Source of the DNA: Hyphomicrobiales bacterium
Lineage (GTDB): Bacteria; Pseudomonadota; Alphaproteobacteria; Rhizobiales; Rhizobiaceae
Direction: 5' to 3'
Assembly (NCBI GenBank): GCA_900471525.1
Contig: UCEZ01000047.1
Location: 1-64,000 of the forward strand
DNA length: 64,000 nt
The position numbers and the translations under genes were made by a program. The notes beneath the pieces were generated by a model. That model saw only the letters and a list, made by a program, of their open reading frames with translations, was not told the DNA's origin and did not search any database. This document shows positions 1 through 9,231 of this stretch, in pieces (position 1 is the first letter of the stretch; every line of letters begins with the position of its first letter).

Positions 1-32
1 GGGAGAAGGGACAAGCGGCGGCCTCTGTCATC

Positions 33-72
33 CCCTCTCCCCGCCTGCGGGGAGAGGGCTAGGGTGAGGGGC
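33..72. repeat. CTCTCCCC-type palindromic intergenic repeat (half element)
   Basis: Positions 33-58 form a perfect hairpin (CCCTCTCCCCGC / GCGGGGAGAGGG around a short loop), followed at 61-70 by AGGGTGAGGG. The same building blocks recur at 3150-3194, 15362-15509 and 23802-24008. This looks like one end of a RIME-like rhizobial intergenic element lying between the gene left of the window (probably ugpB) and ugpA. The family name is inferred from architecture only. Confidence 0.6.
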
Positions 73-115
73 AAGCCTCGTCACCCGGTGTGTCCAATAT
101 TTTGAAAGCCCGTTC

Positions 116-1111
116 ATGACGAACACGCCCACATCCCAGGCAATGTCCGGAACACTCGCTACCCCTGCCGCAGGCGGGTTTTGGCGTATATGGGGCAAAT
201 CCGCCAGCAAACCGCCGGAAGATACCGCTGCCAAGCGCGTGCAGTTCAATTCGCCGCTTCTGCCCTATCTCTTCCTCGCGCCGCAGATGGCGATCATCTT
301 CATCTTCTTCTACTGGCCCTCGGTTCAGGCGATCCACTCGTCCTTCTACCTTGAGGACCCCTTCGGCTTCGGCTCGACTTTCGTCGGCTTTGCCAATTAC
401 ACCGACGTGCTGAAATCCGGCGAATATCTGGGCATTGCCCGCTTCACCGCTGTCTTCACCGCGCTGGTTACCTTCTTTTCCCTGGCAATCGGCCTGCTGC
501 TCGCCGTCAAGGCTGACGGCGTCATCCGCGGCAACGCCACCTACAAGACGCTGCTGATCTGGGTCTATGCCATCGCCCCGCCGGTCGCCGGCCTGATGGG
601 CATGATGATGTTCGACCAGCATATCGGCCCGCTGGTGAAGTTCGCGGCCTTCTTCGGCTGGGACATCAAGGTCGGGCTCGACTATACCGACACCGCGTTT
701 GCGATGATCGTTGTCTCCGTCTGGAAGCAGATTCCCTACAATTTCATCTTCTTCCTGTCCGGGCTCCAGGGTATTCCGGTGTCGGTGCGCGAGGCAGCCC
801 TGATGGACTGCCGATCCGGCTTCCGCCGCTTCTGGACCGTCACCCTGCCGCTGCTGGCACCGACGGCCTTCTTCCTGCTGATCATCAACACGACCTACGC
901 CCTGTTCGATACGTTCGGCGTGATCGACGTGATGGTGAAGGACAAGGCCGCCAACAACCCGATCACGCTGGTCTACAAGGTCTACATGGACGGCTTCCGC
1001 GGCAATGATCTCGGCGGCTCCTCGGCCCAGTCCGTCATTCTGATGATCATCGTCTTCGTCCTCACCATCTTCCAGTTCCGCTTCATCGAGCGGCGCGTCC
1101 ACTACAATTGA
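116..1111 (+). CDS. ugpA: sn-glycerol-3-phosphate ABC transporter permease UgpA
   Basis: Inner-membrane permease of the Ugp importer, which takes up sn-glycerol-3-phosphate and glycerophosphodiesters; it pairs with UgpE and is energised by UgpC. It is a MalF-type permease with about six membrane segments, the first starting near residue 49. The C-terminal part (TYALFDTFGVIDVM, then the AQSVILM helix) is typical of UgpA. The EAA loop at residues 226-240 reads EAALMDC where most relatives have EAAxxDG. The 331 residues exceed the usual 290-295 because of about 40 low-complexity residues before the family homology at VQFNSP; the ribosome site before this ATG is weak, so the true start could be further in. 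It is the first gene of ugpAEC here; ugpB is presumably left of the window. Confidence 0.9.
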   Translation: MTNTPTSQAMSGTLATPAAGGFWRIWGKSASKPPEDTAAKRVQFNSPLLPYLFLAPQMAIIFIFFYWPSVQAIHSSFYLEDPFGFGSTFVGFANYTDVLKSGEYLGIARFTAVFTALVTFFSLAIGLLLAVKADGVIRGNATYKTLLIWVYAIAPPVAGLMGMMMFDQHIGPLVKFAAFFGWDIKVGLDYTDTAFAMIVVSVWKQIPYNFIFFLSGLQGIPVSVREAALMDCRSGFRRFWTVTLPLLAPTAFFLLIINTTYALFDTFGVIDVMVKDKAANNPITLVYKVYMDGFRGNDLGGSSAQSVILMIIVFVLTIFQFRFIERRVHYN

Positions 1112-1125
1112 GCGGGGGCGAGATC

Positions 1126-1968
1126 ATGCATCGCACGAAACTTTTCGACCATGTCATCTTGATGATGGGCGTCTTCTTCATGGTCGGGCCGCTGCTCGTC
1201 GCCCTGATGACCTCCAGCCACGAGGCGGCCGATATCCATCGCAACGGCCTGCAGATTCTGCCCGGCGGCCATTTCATCGACACCTACACCACCGTGTTGA
1301 CCAGAGAAGGCGGCTTTACCGGCAAGATCACCGGTCTGCGGATGATGATGAACTCGCTGATCCTCGGCATCGGCTTTGCCGCCGGCAAGATCGTCCTGTC
1401 GATGCTGGCGGCCTATGCGCTGGTCTATTTCCGCTTCCGTTTTGCGACGATCACCTTCTGGATGATCTTCACAACGCTGCTTCTGCCGCTCGAAGTGCGC
1501 ATCCTGCCATCCTACGAGGTGATGAATACGCTGAAGCTGACCAACACCTATACCGGCCTGATCGTGCCTCTCCTGGCATCGGCCACCGGCACCTTCTATT
1601 TCCGCCAGTTCTTCAAATCGATCCCCGACGAACTCCTGGAAGCCGCCCGCATCGATGGCGCCGGACCTTTCAAGTTCTTCATCGACGTGATCGTGCCTTT
1701 GTCGAAGACGATGATCGCGGCGATCTTCATCATCATGTTTGTCTACGGCTGGAACCAGTATCTCTGGCCGACGCTGATGACCACCGACGAGAGCTTCTTC
1801 ACGCTGGTGCGTGGCATCAAGCAGATCCTGCTCGTCTGGGTCGGCTCCAACATTCCCGATTACAACGAGGCCTTTGCCCTGGCGATCCTCGCCATGGTGC
1901 CGCCTGTGATGATCGTCATGATCTTCCAGCGCTGGTTCATCAAAGGCCTCACCGAAAGCGACAAGTAG
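1126..1968 (+). CDS. ugpE: sn-glycerol-3-phosphate ABC transporter permease UgpE
   Basis: Second permease subunit of the Ugp importer, MalG-type, with about six membrane helices. The cytoplasmic EAA loop is canonical (ELLEAARIDGAGPFKFF), in contrast to the altered loop of UgpA. I chose the ATG at 1126, preceded by GGGGGCGAG, rather than the in-frame TTG at 1108 that overlaps the ugpA stop. This gives 280 residues, essentially the length of E. coli UgpE (281). The gap to ugpA is 14 bp and to ugpC 12 bp, so the three genes are one transcription unit. High confidence from order and motifs. Confidence 0.93.
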   Translation: MHRTKLFDHVILMMGVFFMVGPLLVALMTSSHEAADIHRNGLQILPGGHFIDTYTTVLTREGGFTGKITGLRMMMNSLILGIGFAAGKIVLSMLAAYALVYFRFRFATITFWMIFTTLLLPLEVRILPSYEVMNTLKLTNTYTGLIVPLLASATGTFYFRQFFKSIPDELLEAARIDGAGPFKFFIDVIVPLSKTMIAAIFIIMFVYGWNQYLWPTLMTTDESFFTLVRGIKQILLVWVGSNIPDYNEAFALAILAMVPPVMIVMIFQRWFIKGLTESDK

Positions 1969-1980
1969 AGGAGACGCGGC

Positions 1981-3096
1981 ATGGCAGCGATCAACATCAC
2001 CAATGTCTCGAAGATCTACGCCGGCGGCGTCGAGGCGGTGAAATCCGTCTCCATCGACATCGCCGACGGCGAGTTCATCGTGCTCGTCGGCCCATCCGGC
2101 TGCGGTAAATCCACCCTTTTGCGCATGGTCGCCGGCCTTGAGGCGATCTCGAAGGGCACCGTCGAAATCGGTGACCGGGTCATCAACGATATCGAGCCGG
2201 CCGAGCGCGACATCGCCATGGTCTTCCAGAACTATGCGCTCTATCCGCATATGACCGTCTACAACAACCTCGCCTACGGCCTGAAAAACCGCGGCACACC
2301 GAAGGCCGAGATCGACGCCCGCGTCGCCGAAGCCGCCCGCATGCTGGAGATCGAGCAGTATCTGACGCGCAAACCGCGTGCCTTGTCCGGTGGCCAGCGC
2401 CAGCGCGTCGCCATGGGTCGCGCCATCGTGCGCAAGCCGGCGGCCTTCCTGTTCGACGAGCCGCTCTCCAACCTCGACGCCAAGCTGCGCGTCTCGATGC
2501 GCGGCGAAATCAAGCAATTGCAGAAGCGCCTCGGCACGACTTCCCTCTATGTCACCCACGACCAGCTGGAAGCGATGACGCTGGCCGACCGGCTCGTGGT
2601 GCTCAACGGCGGCCAGATCGAGCAGATCGGCCGTCCGCTCGATGTCTATCACACGCCTGCCTCCACCTTCGTCGCCAGCTTTATCGGTTCGCCTGCGATG
2701 AACCTTCTGCGCGGCACCCGCGAGGGCACACAGCTGCATTTCGGCTCGCAGGCGCTGGAAGCCGGCGCCATGTCGGCCCTGCCGGCCGACCTCACCATCG
2801 GTATCCGCGCCGAAGACCTGCGCATCGCGTCTGCCGGCGAACGGTCGCTGACCATGAAGATCGACTATGTCGAGGAACTCGGCGCCCAGCGCCTGGTCCA
2901 CGGCACGGTCGACGGCAAGAAACTCACGGCGGCCCTCTCGCCCGAAATCGAAATCGCAGAGACCATCGCCCTGACCATCGCCCCCTCCCGCCTGCATTTC
3001 TTCGATGCCACGACCGGCAAGCGCCTGGTGCAATCGCCCGATGCTTCCGGCCCGGCGCGGCAACGGGCGACTACGCTGGAGCCAGCGATCGGCTAG
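1981..3096 (+). CDS. ugpC: Ugp importer ATP-binding subunit UgpC
   Basis: Cytoplasmic ATPase that drives the UgpA-UgpE channel. The N-terminal ABC domain shows Walker [10 protein letters not shown] (about residues 37-45), the signature LSGGQRQRV, Walker [14 protein letters not shown] and the switch His in YVTHDQ. A C-terminal TOBE/MalK-type regulatory domain follows ([19 protein letters not shown]). The 371 residues match MalK/UgpC proteins. A good GAGGAG ribosome site precedes the ATG. MalK-like ATPases are sometimes shared between sugar importers, but the position directly after ugpAE supports UgpC. Confidence 0.92.
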   Translation: MAAINITNVSKIYAGGVEAVKSVSIDIADGEFIVLVGPSGCGKSTLLRMVAGLEAISKGTVEIGDRVINDIEPAERDIAMVFQNYALYPHMTVYNNLAYGLKNRGTPKAEIDARVAEAARMLEIEQYLTRKPRALSGGQRQRVAMGRAIVRKPAAFLFDEPLSNLDAKLRVSMRGEIKQLQKRLGTTSLYVTHDQLEAMTLADRLVVLNGGQIEQIGRPLDVYHTPASTFVASFIGSPAMNLLRGTREGTQLHFGSQALEAGAMSALPADLTIGIRAEDLRIASAGERSLTMKIDYVEELGAQRLVHGTVDGKKLTAALSPEIEIAETIALTIAPSRLHFFDATTGKRLVQSPDASGPARQRATTLEPAIG

Positions 3097-3114
3097 CACC
3101 GCTCCTCTCCCCGT

Positions 3115-3130
3115 GGAAAGGATCCTTTCC
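3115..3130. repeat. 16 bp perfect palindrome after ugpC
   Basis: GGAAAGGATCCTTTCC lies 18 bp after the ugpC stop. It has no spacer and no following T-run, so it is not a classic terminator. It may assist transcript 3' end formation or be chance. Confidence 0.4.
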
Positions 3131-3149
3131 GCAAACCCCGAAAAATCTA

Positions 3150-3194
3150 TCCCTCACCCGGCGCTCCCCGCAAGTCGGGACAGGGAATGAGGGA
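3150..3194. repeat. Degenerate copy of the palindromic intergenic repeat
   Basis: Outer arms TCCCTCA (3150-3156) and TGAGGGA (3188-3194) enclose a smaller CCCG/CGGG stem around GCAAG. The CCCTCACCC and CTCCCCGCAAG words are shared with the larger elements at 15362 and 23802. It sits in the convergent gap between ugpC and the esterase gene. Confidence 0.5.
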
Positions 3195-3212
3195 GCTTAC
3201 CGCCCGTCCCTT

Positions 3213-3242
3213 CGGATATTGACCGAAATCGGTCAATATCCG
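3213..3242. promoter_or_regulatory. 30 bp near-perfect inverted repeat
   Basis: Two 14 bp arms (CGGATATTGACCGA and its complement) meet around a central AA, giving a 30 bp dyad with no mismatch in the arms. It lies in the convergent space 116 bp after ugpC and 34 bp after the esterase stop. There is no T-run on either side. It may be a bidirectional hairpin terminator or the binding site of a dimeric regulator; position favours the first, arm composition the second. Confidence 0.5.
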
Positions 3243-3276
3243 TGCAGATTGGTATACGGTGGCGGGACGCTGCCCC

Positions 3277-4137
3277 TCAGCGCCTCACCGCAAAGGCAAT
3301 ACCGACAGCGCGGTTCAACGCCGCGCCCAGCACGGACATGTGGGTTTCGCCCGGATAGATCTCGAATTCGGCGCGCAACCCGTCCGGCGTGTCATTCAGC
3401 CGCTTCGTCATTTCGCGTGCCAGTCGCACGGTCTGCTCCTGTTTCTTCTTTTCCAGGCGCTTGCCCGCATCGTCGTTCAGCGTCTGGAACGGCGCCAGCG
3501 CGTCGCCTTCATATTCACCGGCAGACAGATGCGCATAGGCCACACCGGGAAGAGCCTTCCGGCCCGCCTCGTTGTTCAGGATTTCAGAGCCCTCCCAATA
3601 GATCGCAGGACTGGCCGCAATCCAGTTTGCAAACAGGCCGGGGCGCTCGAACAGGGCATAAAGCGTAAAAAGCCCACCGAAAGAGTGTCCGAAAAGCGTT
3701 CTTCGCGCGGGGTCCAAGACCGTCATATCCGCGATCTTCGGTAGAAGATCGCCCTCGATCATGTCCAGCAACTCGCCTGTGCCGCCGATGACGACCGGAG
3801 GGCTATTTTCGAAGAACGGCGGATAGGTCTTCACCGGCGGCGGCCCCAGATCCCAGGACCGCCGAAGCGGATCATAGGGCTCATCCGTGGGATAGCCGAT
3901 CGCCGCGATCACGCCCCAACCCACGTTGCTCCCCGTCGGATAAGGCGCCTGCGTCACGAGGCTCGCGACGGCAAAGGGAAAGGTAGCGTTTCCATCCGTC
4001 AGGACGAGAAGCGGCCATCCCTGGGCTGGGGGCTCCCCCTTCGGGATCGACAGAAAAATGCGATAGTGCTCACCACCCTTAGCAGGAACCAGATCGAAAA
4101 AGCAGGTCCCGGGCATGAAGTAGGGGCTGGTAGTCAT
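3277..4137 (-). CDS. Putative alpha/beta-hydrolase esterase (Fes/IroE-like)
   Basis: A 286-residue cytoplasmic hydrolase of the putative esterase family (enterobactin esterase Fes, esterase D relatives). The nucleophile elbow GHSFGG places the catalytic Ser at residue 152, and the GETHMSV motif near residue 265 supplies the His. There is no signal peptide. Relatives hydrolyse ferric siderophore trilactones or carboxylesters; nothing around it (no siderophore or TonB genes) fixes the substrate, so only an esterase function is supported. It converges on ugpC and is monocistronic. Confidence 0.75.
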   Translation of the reverse strand: MTTSPYFMPGTCFFDLVPAKGGEHYRIFLSIPKGEPPAQGWPLLVLTDGNATFPFAVASLVTQAPYPTGSNVGWGVIAAIGYPTDEPYDPLRRSWDLGPPPVKTYPPFFENSPPVVIGGTGELLDMIEGDLLPKIADMTVLDPARRTLFGHSFGGLFTLYALFERPGLFANWIAASPAIYWEGSEILNNEAGRKALPGVAYAHLSAGEYEGDALAPFQTLNDDAGKRLEKKKQEQTVRLAREMTKRLNDTPDGLRAEFEIYPGETHMSVLGAALNRAVGIAFAVRR

Positions 4138-4579
4138 GCAAACCTCGATGGCGTAATCGGAAGCATGATCTACGGGACTGCCGATGTCAGAAACAAGCCC
4201 TCCGTTGCCCCTTTTAACGAGAAACTCGGAGTTCTGCGCCCTCTATGCCACCGCCGCTTGTTTCAACCGCAGCCCGACCGTGCGAGGCTAACTGCCCATG
4301 GACAGCACAAAGGCGGATGGGCCGCTTTTCGCAACGGGTGATAGCGGCGTCAGGTTTAGCGGCGCGGCAAGCCGACTTTTTTTGCAAGAACGCATCCCGG
4401 CAAACTCCCGCCCCATTGACCTGTGTCATAGTCCACTTGCCGCGGGCGGAAAAGCCGCCGCGTGAAGGCGAATGCGCGTCCAAATATGGATACCGGCAGA
4501 AATCTGTATGGCCCCCCGGACGTGATTTGATATAGACGGACCTTTCGCAATGACGCCCACGATCAACAGGAAATGTCTC
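4138..4579. other. Non-coding divergent gap between the esterase gene and gshB
   Basis: This 442 bp stretch separates the esterase start from the gshB start. Reading frames within it have no recognisable product and mutually overlap. It presumably holds both promoters: a TATAGA -10-like hexamer at 4531-4536 is suitably placed for gshB, but I find no convincing -35. A T-run at 4377-4383 follows a short CGGC/GCCG stem, without a plus-strand gene for it to terminate. Nothing else is identified. Confidence 0.4.
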
Positions 4580-5527
4580 ATGGCACGAATCGTCAATGTC
4601 GCGGTCCAGATGGACCATGTCTCGGGTATCAACATCACAGGCGACTCAACGTTTGCCATGAGCCTTGAGGCACAGGCGCGCGGTTACAAACTCTTCCACT
4701 ACACGCCCAACCAGCTTTCGCTGCGCGACGGCAAGATTTTCGCTACCGTCCAGCCGATGACGCTCCGCGACGTCAAGGGCGACCACTACACGCTGGGCGA
4801 TGCCGAACGCATCGACCTGTCGACCATGGATGTCGTCCTGCTGCGTCAGGATCCACCCTTCGACATGGCCTACATCACCTCGACACATCTGCTCGAGCGC
4901 ATCCATCCGAAGACACTCGTGGTCAACGATCCGGCCTGGGTGCGCAACTCGCCTGAAAAGATCTTCGTCACCGAATTTCCCGACCTGATGCCAAAGACGC
5001 TGATCACCCGCGATCCCGCCGAGATTGCCAGCTTCCGCGCCGAAATGGGCGATATCATCCTGAAGCCGCTTTACGGCAACGGCGGCGCCGGTGTCTTCCA
5101 TTCGACCCGGGACGACCGCAACATGTCGTCGCTGCTCGAAATGTTCGGCCAGATGTTCCGCGAGCCCTTCATCGCACAGGAATACCTGCCGTCGGTTCGC
5201 AAGGGCGACAAACGCATCATCCTCGTCGATGGCGAGCCTGTCGGCGCGATCAATCGCGTGCCGGCCGAACACGACGCCCGCTCCAACATGCATGCCGGCG
5301 GAACCCCCATGCCGACCGAGCTGACGGCTCGCGAAAAGGAAATCTGCGCCCGCATTGGGCCGGCGTTGCGCGAGCGCGGCTTCCTGCTCGTCGGCATCGA
5401 CGTGATCGGCGACGTGATGACCGAGATCAACGTCACCTCGCCCACCGGCATCCGCGAAGTCAAGAAATTCGGCGGCGCCGATATCGCGGCTCTTCTCTGG
5501 GATGCAATCGAACGCAAGCGCACCTGA
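4580..5527 (+). CDS. gshB: Glutathione synthetase GshB
   Basis: ATP-dependent ligase joining gamma-glutamylcysteine and glycine, the last step of glutathione synthesis, in the cytoplasm. The N-terminal prokaryotic GSH-synthase domain contains the conserved [10 protein letters not shown] and VNDP motifs. The ATP-grasp domain contains [12 protein letters not shown] and the C-terminal metal-binding [12 protein letters not shown] chose the ATG at 4580 (AGGAAA ribosome site) over the upstream in-frame ATG at 4550, which gives 315 residues against 316 in E. coli. Monocistronic, upstream of comM with a 225 bp gap. Confidence 0.96.
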   Translation: MARIVNVAVQMDHVSGINITGDSTFAMSLEAQARGYKLFHYTPNQLSLRDGKIFATVQPMTLRDVKGDHYTLGDAERIDLSTMDVVLLRQDPPFDMAYITSTHLLERIHPKTLVVNDPAWVRNSPEKIFVTEFPDLMPKTLITRDPAEIASFRAEMGDIILKPLYGNGGAGVFHSTRDDRNMSSLLEMFGQMFREPFIAQEYLPSVRKGDKRIILVDGEPVGAINRVPAEHDARSNMHAGGTPMPTELTAREKEICARIGPALRERGFLLVGIDVIGDVMTEINVTSPTGIREVKKFGGADIAALLWDAIERKRT

Positions 5528-5686
5528 CGCGGCCTTGCTAGCCGCACAACCCGATTTCACCCCCTGGATGTTCACGGTTGTTCCGCTTCGTTCGCGAAAT
5601 ACAATCAGGCACAACTCAGCCGTTTGTCGCCCTCGAATCTGTTCGATAATTGTTCTTGTTTTATTCCGTTATTCGTGCAAGATTTT

Positions 5687-5714
5687 CCACCACAACCGGG
5701 GAAGGTTGTGGTGG
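5687..5714. promoter_or_regulatory. Perfect 11 bp-arm hairpin before comM
   Basis: CCACCACAACC (5687-5697) and GGTTGTGGTGG (5704-5714) flank a six-base GGGGAA loop, 38 bp before the comM start and 160 bp after gshB. There is no downstream T-run on the plus strand, so it is not a classical terminator. It could be a leader hairpin of comM or an operator. Confidence 0.45.
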
Positions 5715-5752
5715 CAGGGATTTGAGCCTGTCTCGCGGCAAGAGGGGCAATC

Positions 5753-7285
5753 ATGGTCGCGCGTGTCAGTACGGTTGCATTCCAGGGCATAGAGGGCGTG
5801 CCCGTCGATGTGCAGGTCATGGTCGCGCCTGGCAAGGTCGGCATGCAGATCGTCGGGCTTCCTGACAAGGCGGTGGCTGAAAGCCGCGAGCGGGTCCAGG
5901 CCGCGTTGCATGCGTCGGGCCTGTCGTTACCGGCCAAGAAGGTCACCATCAATCTCGCGCCAGCCGACCTACCGAAGGAGGGCTCGCATTTCGATCTTCC
6001 CATCGCGCTCGGCCTGATGGCCGCGCTTGGCGCCATCCCGGGCGACGCCCTTGCCGGTTATGTCGTCATCGGCGAACTCAATCTCGACGGCACGATTGCC
6101 GCCGTCGCCGGTGCACTGCCGGCCGCCATCGGCGCCAACGGATTGGGCAAGGGGCTGATCTGCCCCGCCGACAGCGGCGCGGAAGCGGCCTGGGCCGGTG
6201 CCGAGATCGATATTCTGGCACCACGCAGCCTGATCGCGCTCGCCAACCATTTTCGCGGCACGCAGGTCCTCTCTCGCCCGGAACCGGCGGTTCGGGCCAG
6301 CGCCGCGAACATGCCTGATCTCGCCGACATCAAGGGGCAGGAAAGCGCCAAGCGGGCGTTGGAGGTGGCAGCCGCCGGAAACCACAATCTGCTGATGGTC
6401 GGGCCACCGGGCTCGGGAAAATCCATGCTCGCCGCCCGCCTGCCCTCGATCCTGCCACCGCTTTCCCCCACCGAACTGCTCGAAGTCTCAATGATCCATT
6501 CGATCGCTGGACAATTGCCGGGCGGCAAGCTGTCAGACCGGCGACCGTTCCGCACCCCGCATCATTCGGCCACCATGGCAGCGATGATCGGTGGCGGTCT
6601 GCGCGCCAAACCGGGTGAGGCCTCGCTTGCGCACAACGGCGTGCTCTTCCTCGACGAATTTCCGGAATTTACCCCGCAGGTGCTCGATGCGCTCCGCCAG
6701 CCGCTCGAAACTGCCGAATGTATCATCGCCCGCGCCAATCACCGCGTCACCTATCCGGCCGCCATTCAGCTGGTCGCCGCCATGAACCCCTGCCGCTGCG
6801 GCATGGCGGGGGAGCCCGGACACAGTTGCGCCCGCGGTCCACGTTGCGTCTCGGACTATCAGGGGCGCATCTCCGGGCCGCTGATGGACCGGATCGACAT
6901 CCGTATCGACGTCCCGTCGGTCACAGCCGCCGACCTGATCCGCCCGGCGCCGGCAGAACCGAGCGCAGTGGTTGCCCGCCGGGTAGCGCGCGCCCGCGAA
7001 ATCCAGACAGACCGCTTCATTGCCTTGGGCATGCCGCAGGTCCTCTCCAATGCACGCTGCTCGACGGCGATGATCGAGAAGATGGCCGAGCCCGATGCCG
7101 GCGGACTGCAATTGCTGCGCGACGCCGCCGAAAAGATGAAATTCTCGGCACGCGGCTACCACCGCGTTCTGAAGGTCGCACGCACGCTTGCCGATCTCGA
7201 TGAGAAAGCGACGGTCGGGCGCATCCATCTGGCCGAGGCGATTTCCTATAGGATCGCGGGGGAGCGGCTCACCGCTGCAGCTTGA
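5753..7285 (+). CDS. comM: YifB/ComM family Mg-chelatase-like AAA+ ATPase
   Basis: 510-residue AAA+ protein of the YifB/ComM family. Order of parts: N-terminal ChlI-like Lon-protease fold domain (GVPVDVQVMVAPGK, GLPDKAVAESRERV), central Mg-chelatase AAA domain with Walker A GPPGSGKS at residues 217-224 and Walker B GVLFLDEFPEF, then the cysteine-containing CRCGMAG...HSC...C insert and the C-terminal MgsA/ComM domain (ARGYHRVLKVARTLADL). In competent bacteria ComM is a branch-migration helicase that promotes integration of transforming DNA; its role in rhizobia is not settled. Despite the family name it does not work in chlorophyll synthesis. Confidence 0.93.
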   Translation: MVARVSTVAFQGIEGVPVDVQVMVAPGKVGMQIVGLPDKAVAESRERVQAALHASGLSLPAKKVTINLAPADLPKEGSHFDLPIALGLMAALGAIPGDALAGYVVIGELNLDGTIAAVAGALPAAIGANGLGKGLICPADSGAEAAWAGAEIDILAPRSLIALANHFRGTQVLSRPEPAVRASAANMPDLADIKGQESAKRALEVAAAGNHNLLMVGPPGSGKSMLAARLPSILPPLSPTELLEVSMIHSIAGQLPGGKLSDRRPFRTPHHSATMAAMIGGGLRAKPGEASLAHNGVLFLDEFPEFTPQVLDALRQPLETAECIIARANHRVTYPAAIQLVAAMNPCRCGMAGEPGHSCARGPRCVSDYQGRISGPLMDRIDIRIDVPSVTAADLIRPAPAEPSAVVARRVARAREIQTDRFIALGMPQVLSNARCSTAMIEKMAEPDAGGLQLLRDAAEKMKFSARGYHRVLKVARTLADLDEKATVGRIHLAEAISYRIAGERLTAAA

Positions 7286-7298
7286 GGCAGAACTGAAA

Positions 7299-7326
7299 AA
7301 GGCCGCGCTCTTTCGAGGGCGGCCTT
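7299..7326. terminator. Hairpin terminator between comM and cysK
   Basis: AAGGCCGC (7299-7306) pairs with GCGGCCTT (7319-7326) across a 12-base loop in the 72 bp gap of two convergent genes. An A-run precedes it on the plus strand, which reads as a U-run for the cysK transcript, so it fits best as the cysK terminator and may serve both. Confidence 0.7.
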
Positions 7327-7357
7327 CGCTGCACGGTCCGTGCCGTCAGGCGTGCAA

Positions 7358-8326
7358 TCAGCCGCCGAGGTTTTCGAACAGCACCGTCGACAGGTAACGT
7401 TCAGCAAACGACGGAATGATCACGACGATATTCTTGCCTTCATTTTCCGGACGCTGGCCGATCTTGATGGCGGCAGCAAGGGCCGCACCGGAGGAAATGC
7501 CGACCGGCACGCCTTCGAGCCGGGCCACCTGCCGCGCCGTTTCCACGGCTTTGGCGCTGTTGATAGTGACGATCTCGTCGTAGATTTTCGTGTCGAGGAT
7601 GGCCGGCGCAAAACCGGCGCCGATGCCTTGGATCTTATGCGGACCCGGCGCGCCACCAGAAAGCACGGGCGATTCTTCCGGCTCGACGGCGATGACCTGG
7701 ATCGACGGCTTCCTGCCCTTCAGCACCTGGCCAGCACCGGTGATCGTGCCGCCGGTGCCGATGCCGGAAACGAGAATATCGACACCGCCATCGGTGTCAT
7801 TCCAGATTTCCTCGGCGGTCGTCTTGCGATGGATTTCCGGGTTGGCCGGGTTTTCGAACTGCTGCGGGATGATCGCGTCGGGCAGCGTGGCTGCCAGTTC
7901 CTCGGCCTTGGCGATCGCACCCTTCATGCCTTTAGGACCTTCAGTCAGCACCAGTTCAGCGCCGAGCAGCGCCAGCATCTTGCGACGCTCGACCGACATG
8001 GTTTCCGGCATGGTGAGAATGAGCTTGTAGCCCTTGGCAGCGGCGGCGAAGGCAAGCGCGATGCCGGTGTTGCCGGAGGTCGGCTCGATCAGCGTCGTCT
8101 TGCCGGGGGTGATCTTGCCCTGCGCTTCAAGCGATTCGATCATCGCCACACCGATACGGTCTTTTACGGAAGCGATGGGATTGAAGAACTCCAGCTTTGC
8201 CAAGAGATTGGCCTTGACGCCGTTTTCCTTGGCCAGCTTGTCGAGGCGAACGATCGGCGTATCGCCAATCGTCTCGGTGATCGAGGAATAGATGCGGCCG
8301 CGGCCGGGCTTGCGCTGATCTGACAT
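7358..8326 (-). CDS. cysK: Cysteine synthase A (O-acetylserine sulfhydrylase)
   Basis: PLP enzyme making L-cysteine from O-acetylserine and sulfide. Pyridoxal-binding Lys55 lies in NPIASVKDR; the substrate loop PTSGNTG is at residues 82-88; the phosphate-binding loop is GTGGTITG. The 322 residues match CysK. The ATG at 8326 has a GGGAG ribosome site. It is close to gshB and comM but faces the opposite way; cysteine supply feeds glutathione synthesis, but a regulatory link is not visible. CysK and the paralog CysM are hard to separate by sequence alone; motifs and length favour CysK. Confidence 0.93.
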   Translation of the reverse strand: MSDQRKPGRGRIYSSITETIGDTPIVRLDKLAKENGVKANLLAKLEFFNPIASVKDRIGVAMIESLEAQGKITPGKTTLIEPTSGNTGIALAFAAAAKGYKLILTMPETMSVERRKMLALLGAELVLTEGPKGMKGAIAKAEELAATLPDAIIPQQFENPANPEIHRKTTAEEIWNDTDGGVDILVSGIGTGGTITGAGQVLKGRKPSIQVIAVEPEESPVLSGGAPGPHKIQGIGAGFAPAILDTKIYDEIVTINSAKAVETARQVARLEGVPVGISSGAALAAAIKIGQRPENEGKNIVVIIPSFAERYLSTVLFENLGG

Positions 8327-8459
8327 GGTGTTCTCCCTTTTGCCAAGTTGCGAGGGAGAATAGGGTCAAAGCAACCCGCTTGCCAGAGTGCTAATCGCTA
8401 ACGGCTTGAACGCGATTGGAAAAAACTGTCGCGGAACCGCCTGTGGCGGAATGAATTTT

Positions 8460-9077
8460 TCAGGCGGCCCGAGTGGCGATATAGGCGGCAGTCGTGCCGA
8501 GAATGCTGGCGGCGATCCGGTTCAGAGATTTCAGCGCACGGGGTTGTTTCAAAAGCAGCCGCGCGCGCGAGGCGAGCAGGATATAAGGGATCAGAACCGC
8601 CATCAGCACTATGAAAGTCGCCCCAACAAGCACCGCATATTCGTTGAGGCCGATCACATGCAGGTCGATCAGCGTCGGCACCAGGGCCACGTAAAACAGC
8701 ATGGTCTTCGGGTTGCCGAGCGTGACAAGCAGCCCGGAAAGAAAGGACATGCCCATGCTGGCACTTTTCTTCGCCTGGATATCCTGCGGCAAAAGCCCGG
8801 CGGTCCAGAGCTTGTAGGCGATATAGACCAGATAGAGCGCACCAAGGATCTTGATAACCGTGAAGGCGGCGGTAAAGGTCTGGGCGACGAAAGCAAGGCC
8901 GAGAATGACGGCGGTCAGGTAGATGATGTCGCCAAGTGCGAGACCGAGCCCCATGAAGAAGGTCTCGCGGAAACCGGAGCCGAGCGCACGCGCGACAATT
9001 GCGGTCATGCCCGGGCCGGGGATCGCAGCGGCAATGAAGAGCGCTGTGCAATAGGCGAAAAGGGTGGCGAGGCTCAT
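8460..9077 (-). CDS. LysE/RhtB family exporter
   Basis: About 205-residue inner-membrane exporter of the LysE/RhtB family, which expels amino acids or related metabolites. It has the N-terminal family motif AAIPGPGMTAIVARAL and about six hydrophobic helices. I chose the ATG at 9077 (GTGGAG ribosome site, sequence MSLATLFAY) because the upstream extension to 9146 is charged and unlike the family. It is divergent from a second LysE-type gene at 9232. The substrate cannot be read from sequence. Confidence 0.85.
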   Translation of the reverse strand: MSLATLFAYCTALFIAAAIPGPGMTAIVARALGSGFRETFFMGLGLALGDIIYLTAVILGLAFVAQTFTAAFTVIKILGALYLVYIAYKLWTAGLLPQDIQAKKSASMGMSFLSGLLVTLGNPKTMLFYVALVPTLIDLHVIGLNEYAVLVGATFIVLMAVLIPYILLASRARLLLKQPRALKSLNRIAASILGTTAAYIATRAA

Positions 9078-9231
9078 CGTCGGCTCCACGGATTTGTGAA
9101 GGCGGTATTTACCCGGTTTTCTTGCGGCTGGCAATTTTCGCAGCATTGATCGACGCGGTCGTTCCGGCTATTGCAGTGCGGCGGCATGGTCGAAATTCTG
9201 CCCCGCGCCGCTTGCAATGGAGACGCCGTTC

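Noticed and set aside
1102-3099. 665-codon open frame on the minus strand opposite ugpE/ugpC
   Set aside because: Low-complexity, Asp/His/Gly/Arg-rich translation lying antisense to two clear transporter genes; it is a by-product of high third-position GC.
4214-4618. Overlapping small frames in the esterase-gshB gap
   Set aside because: Several frames on both strands cover the same bases, none with a ribosome site or recognisable product.
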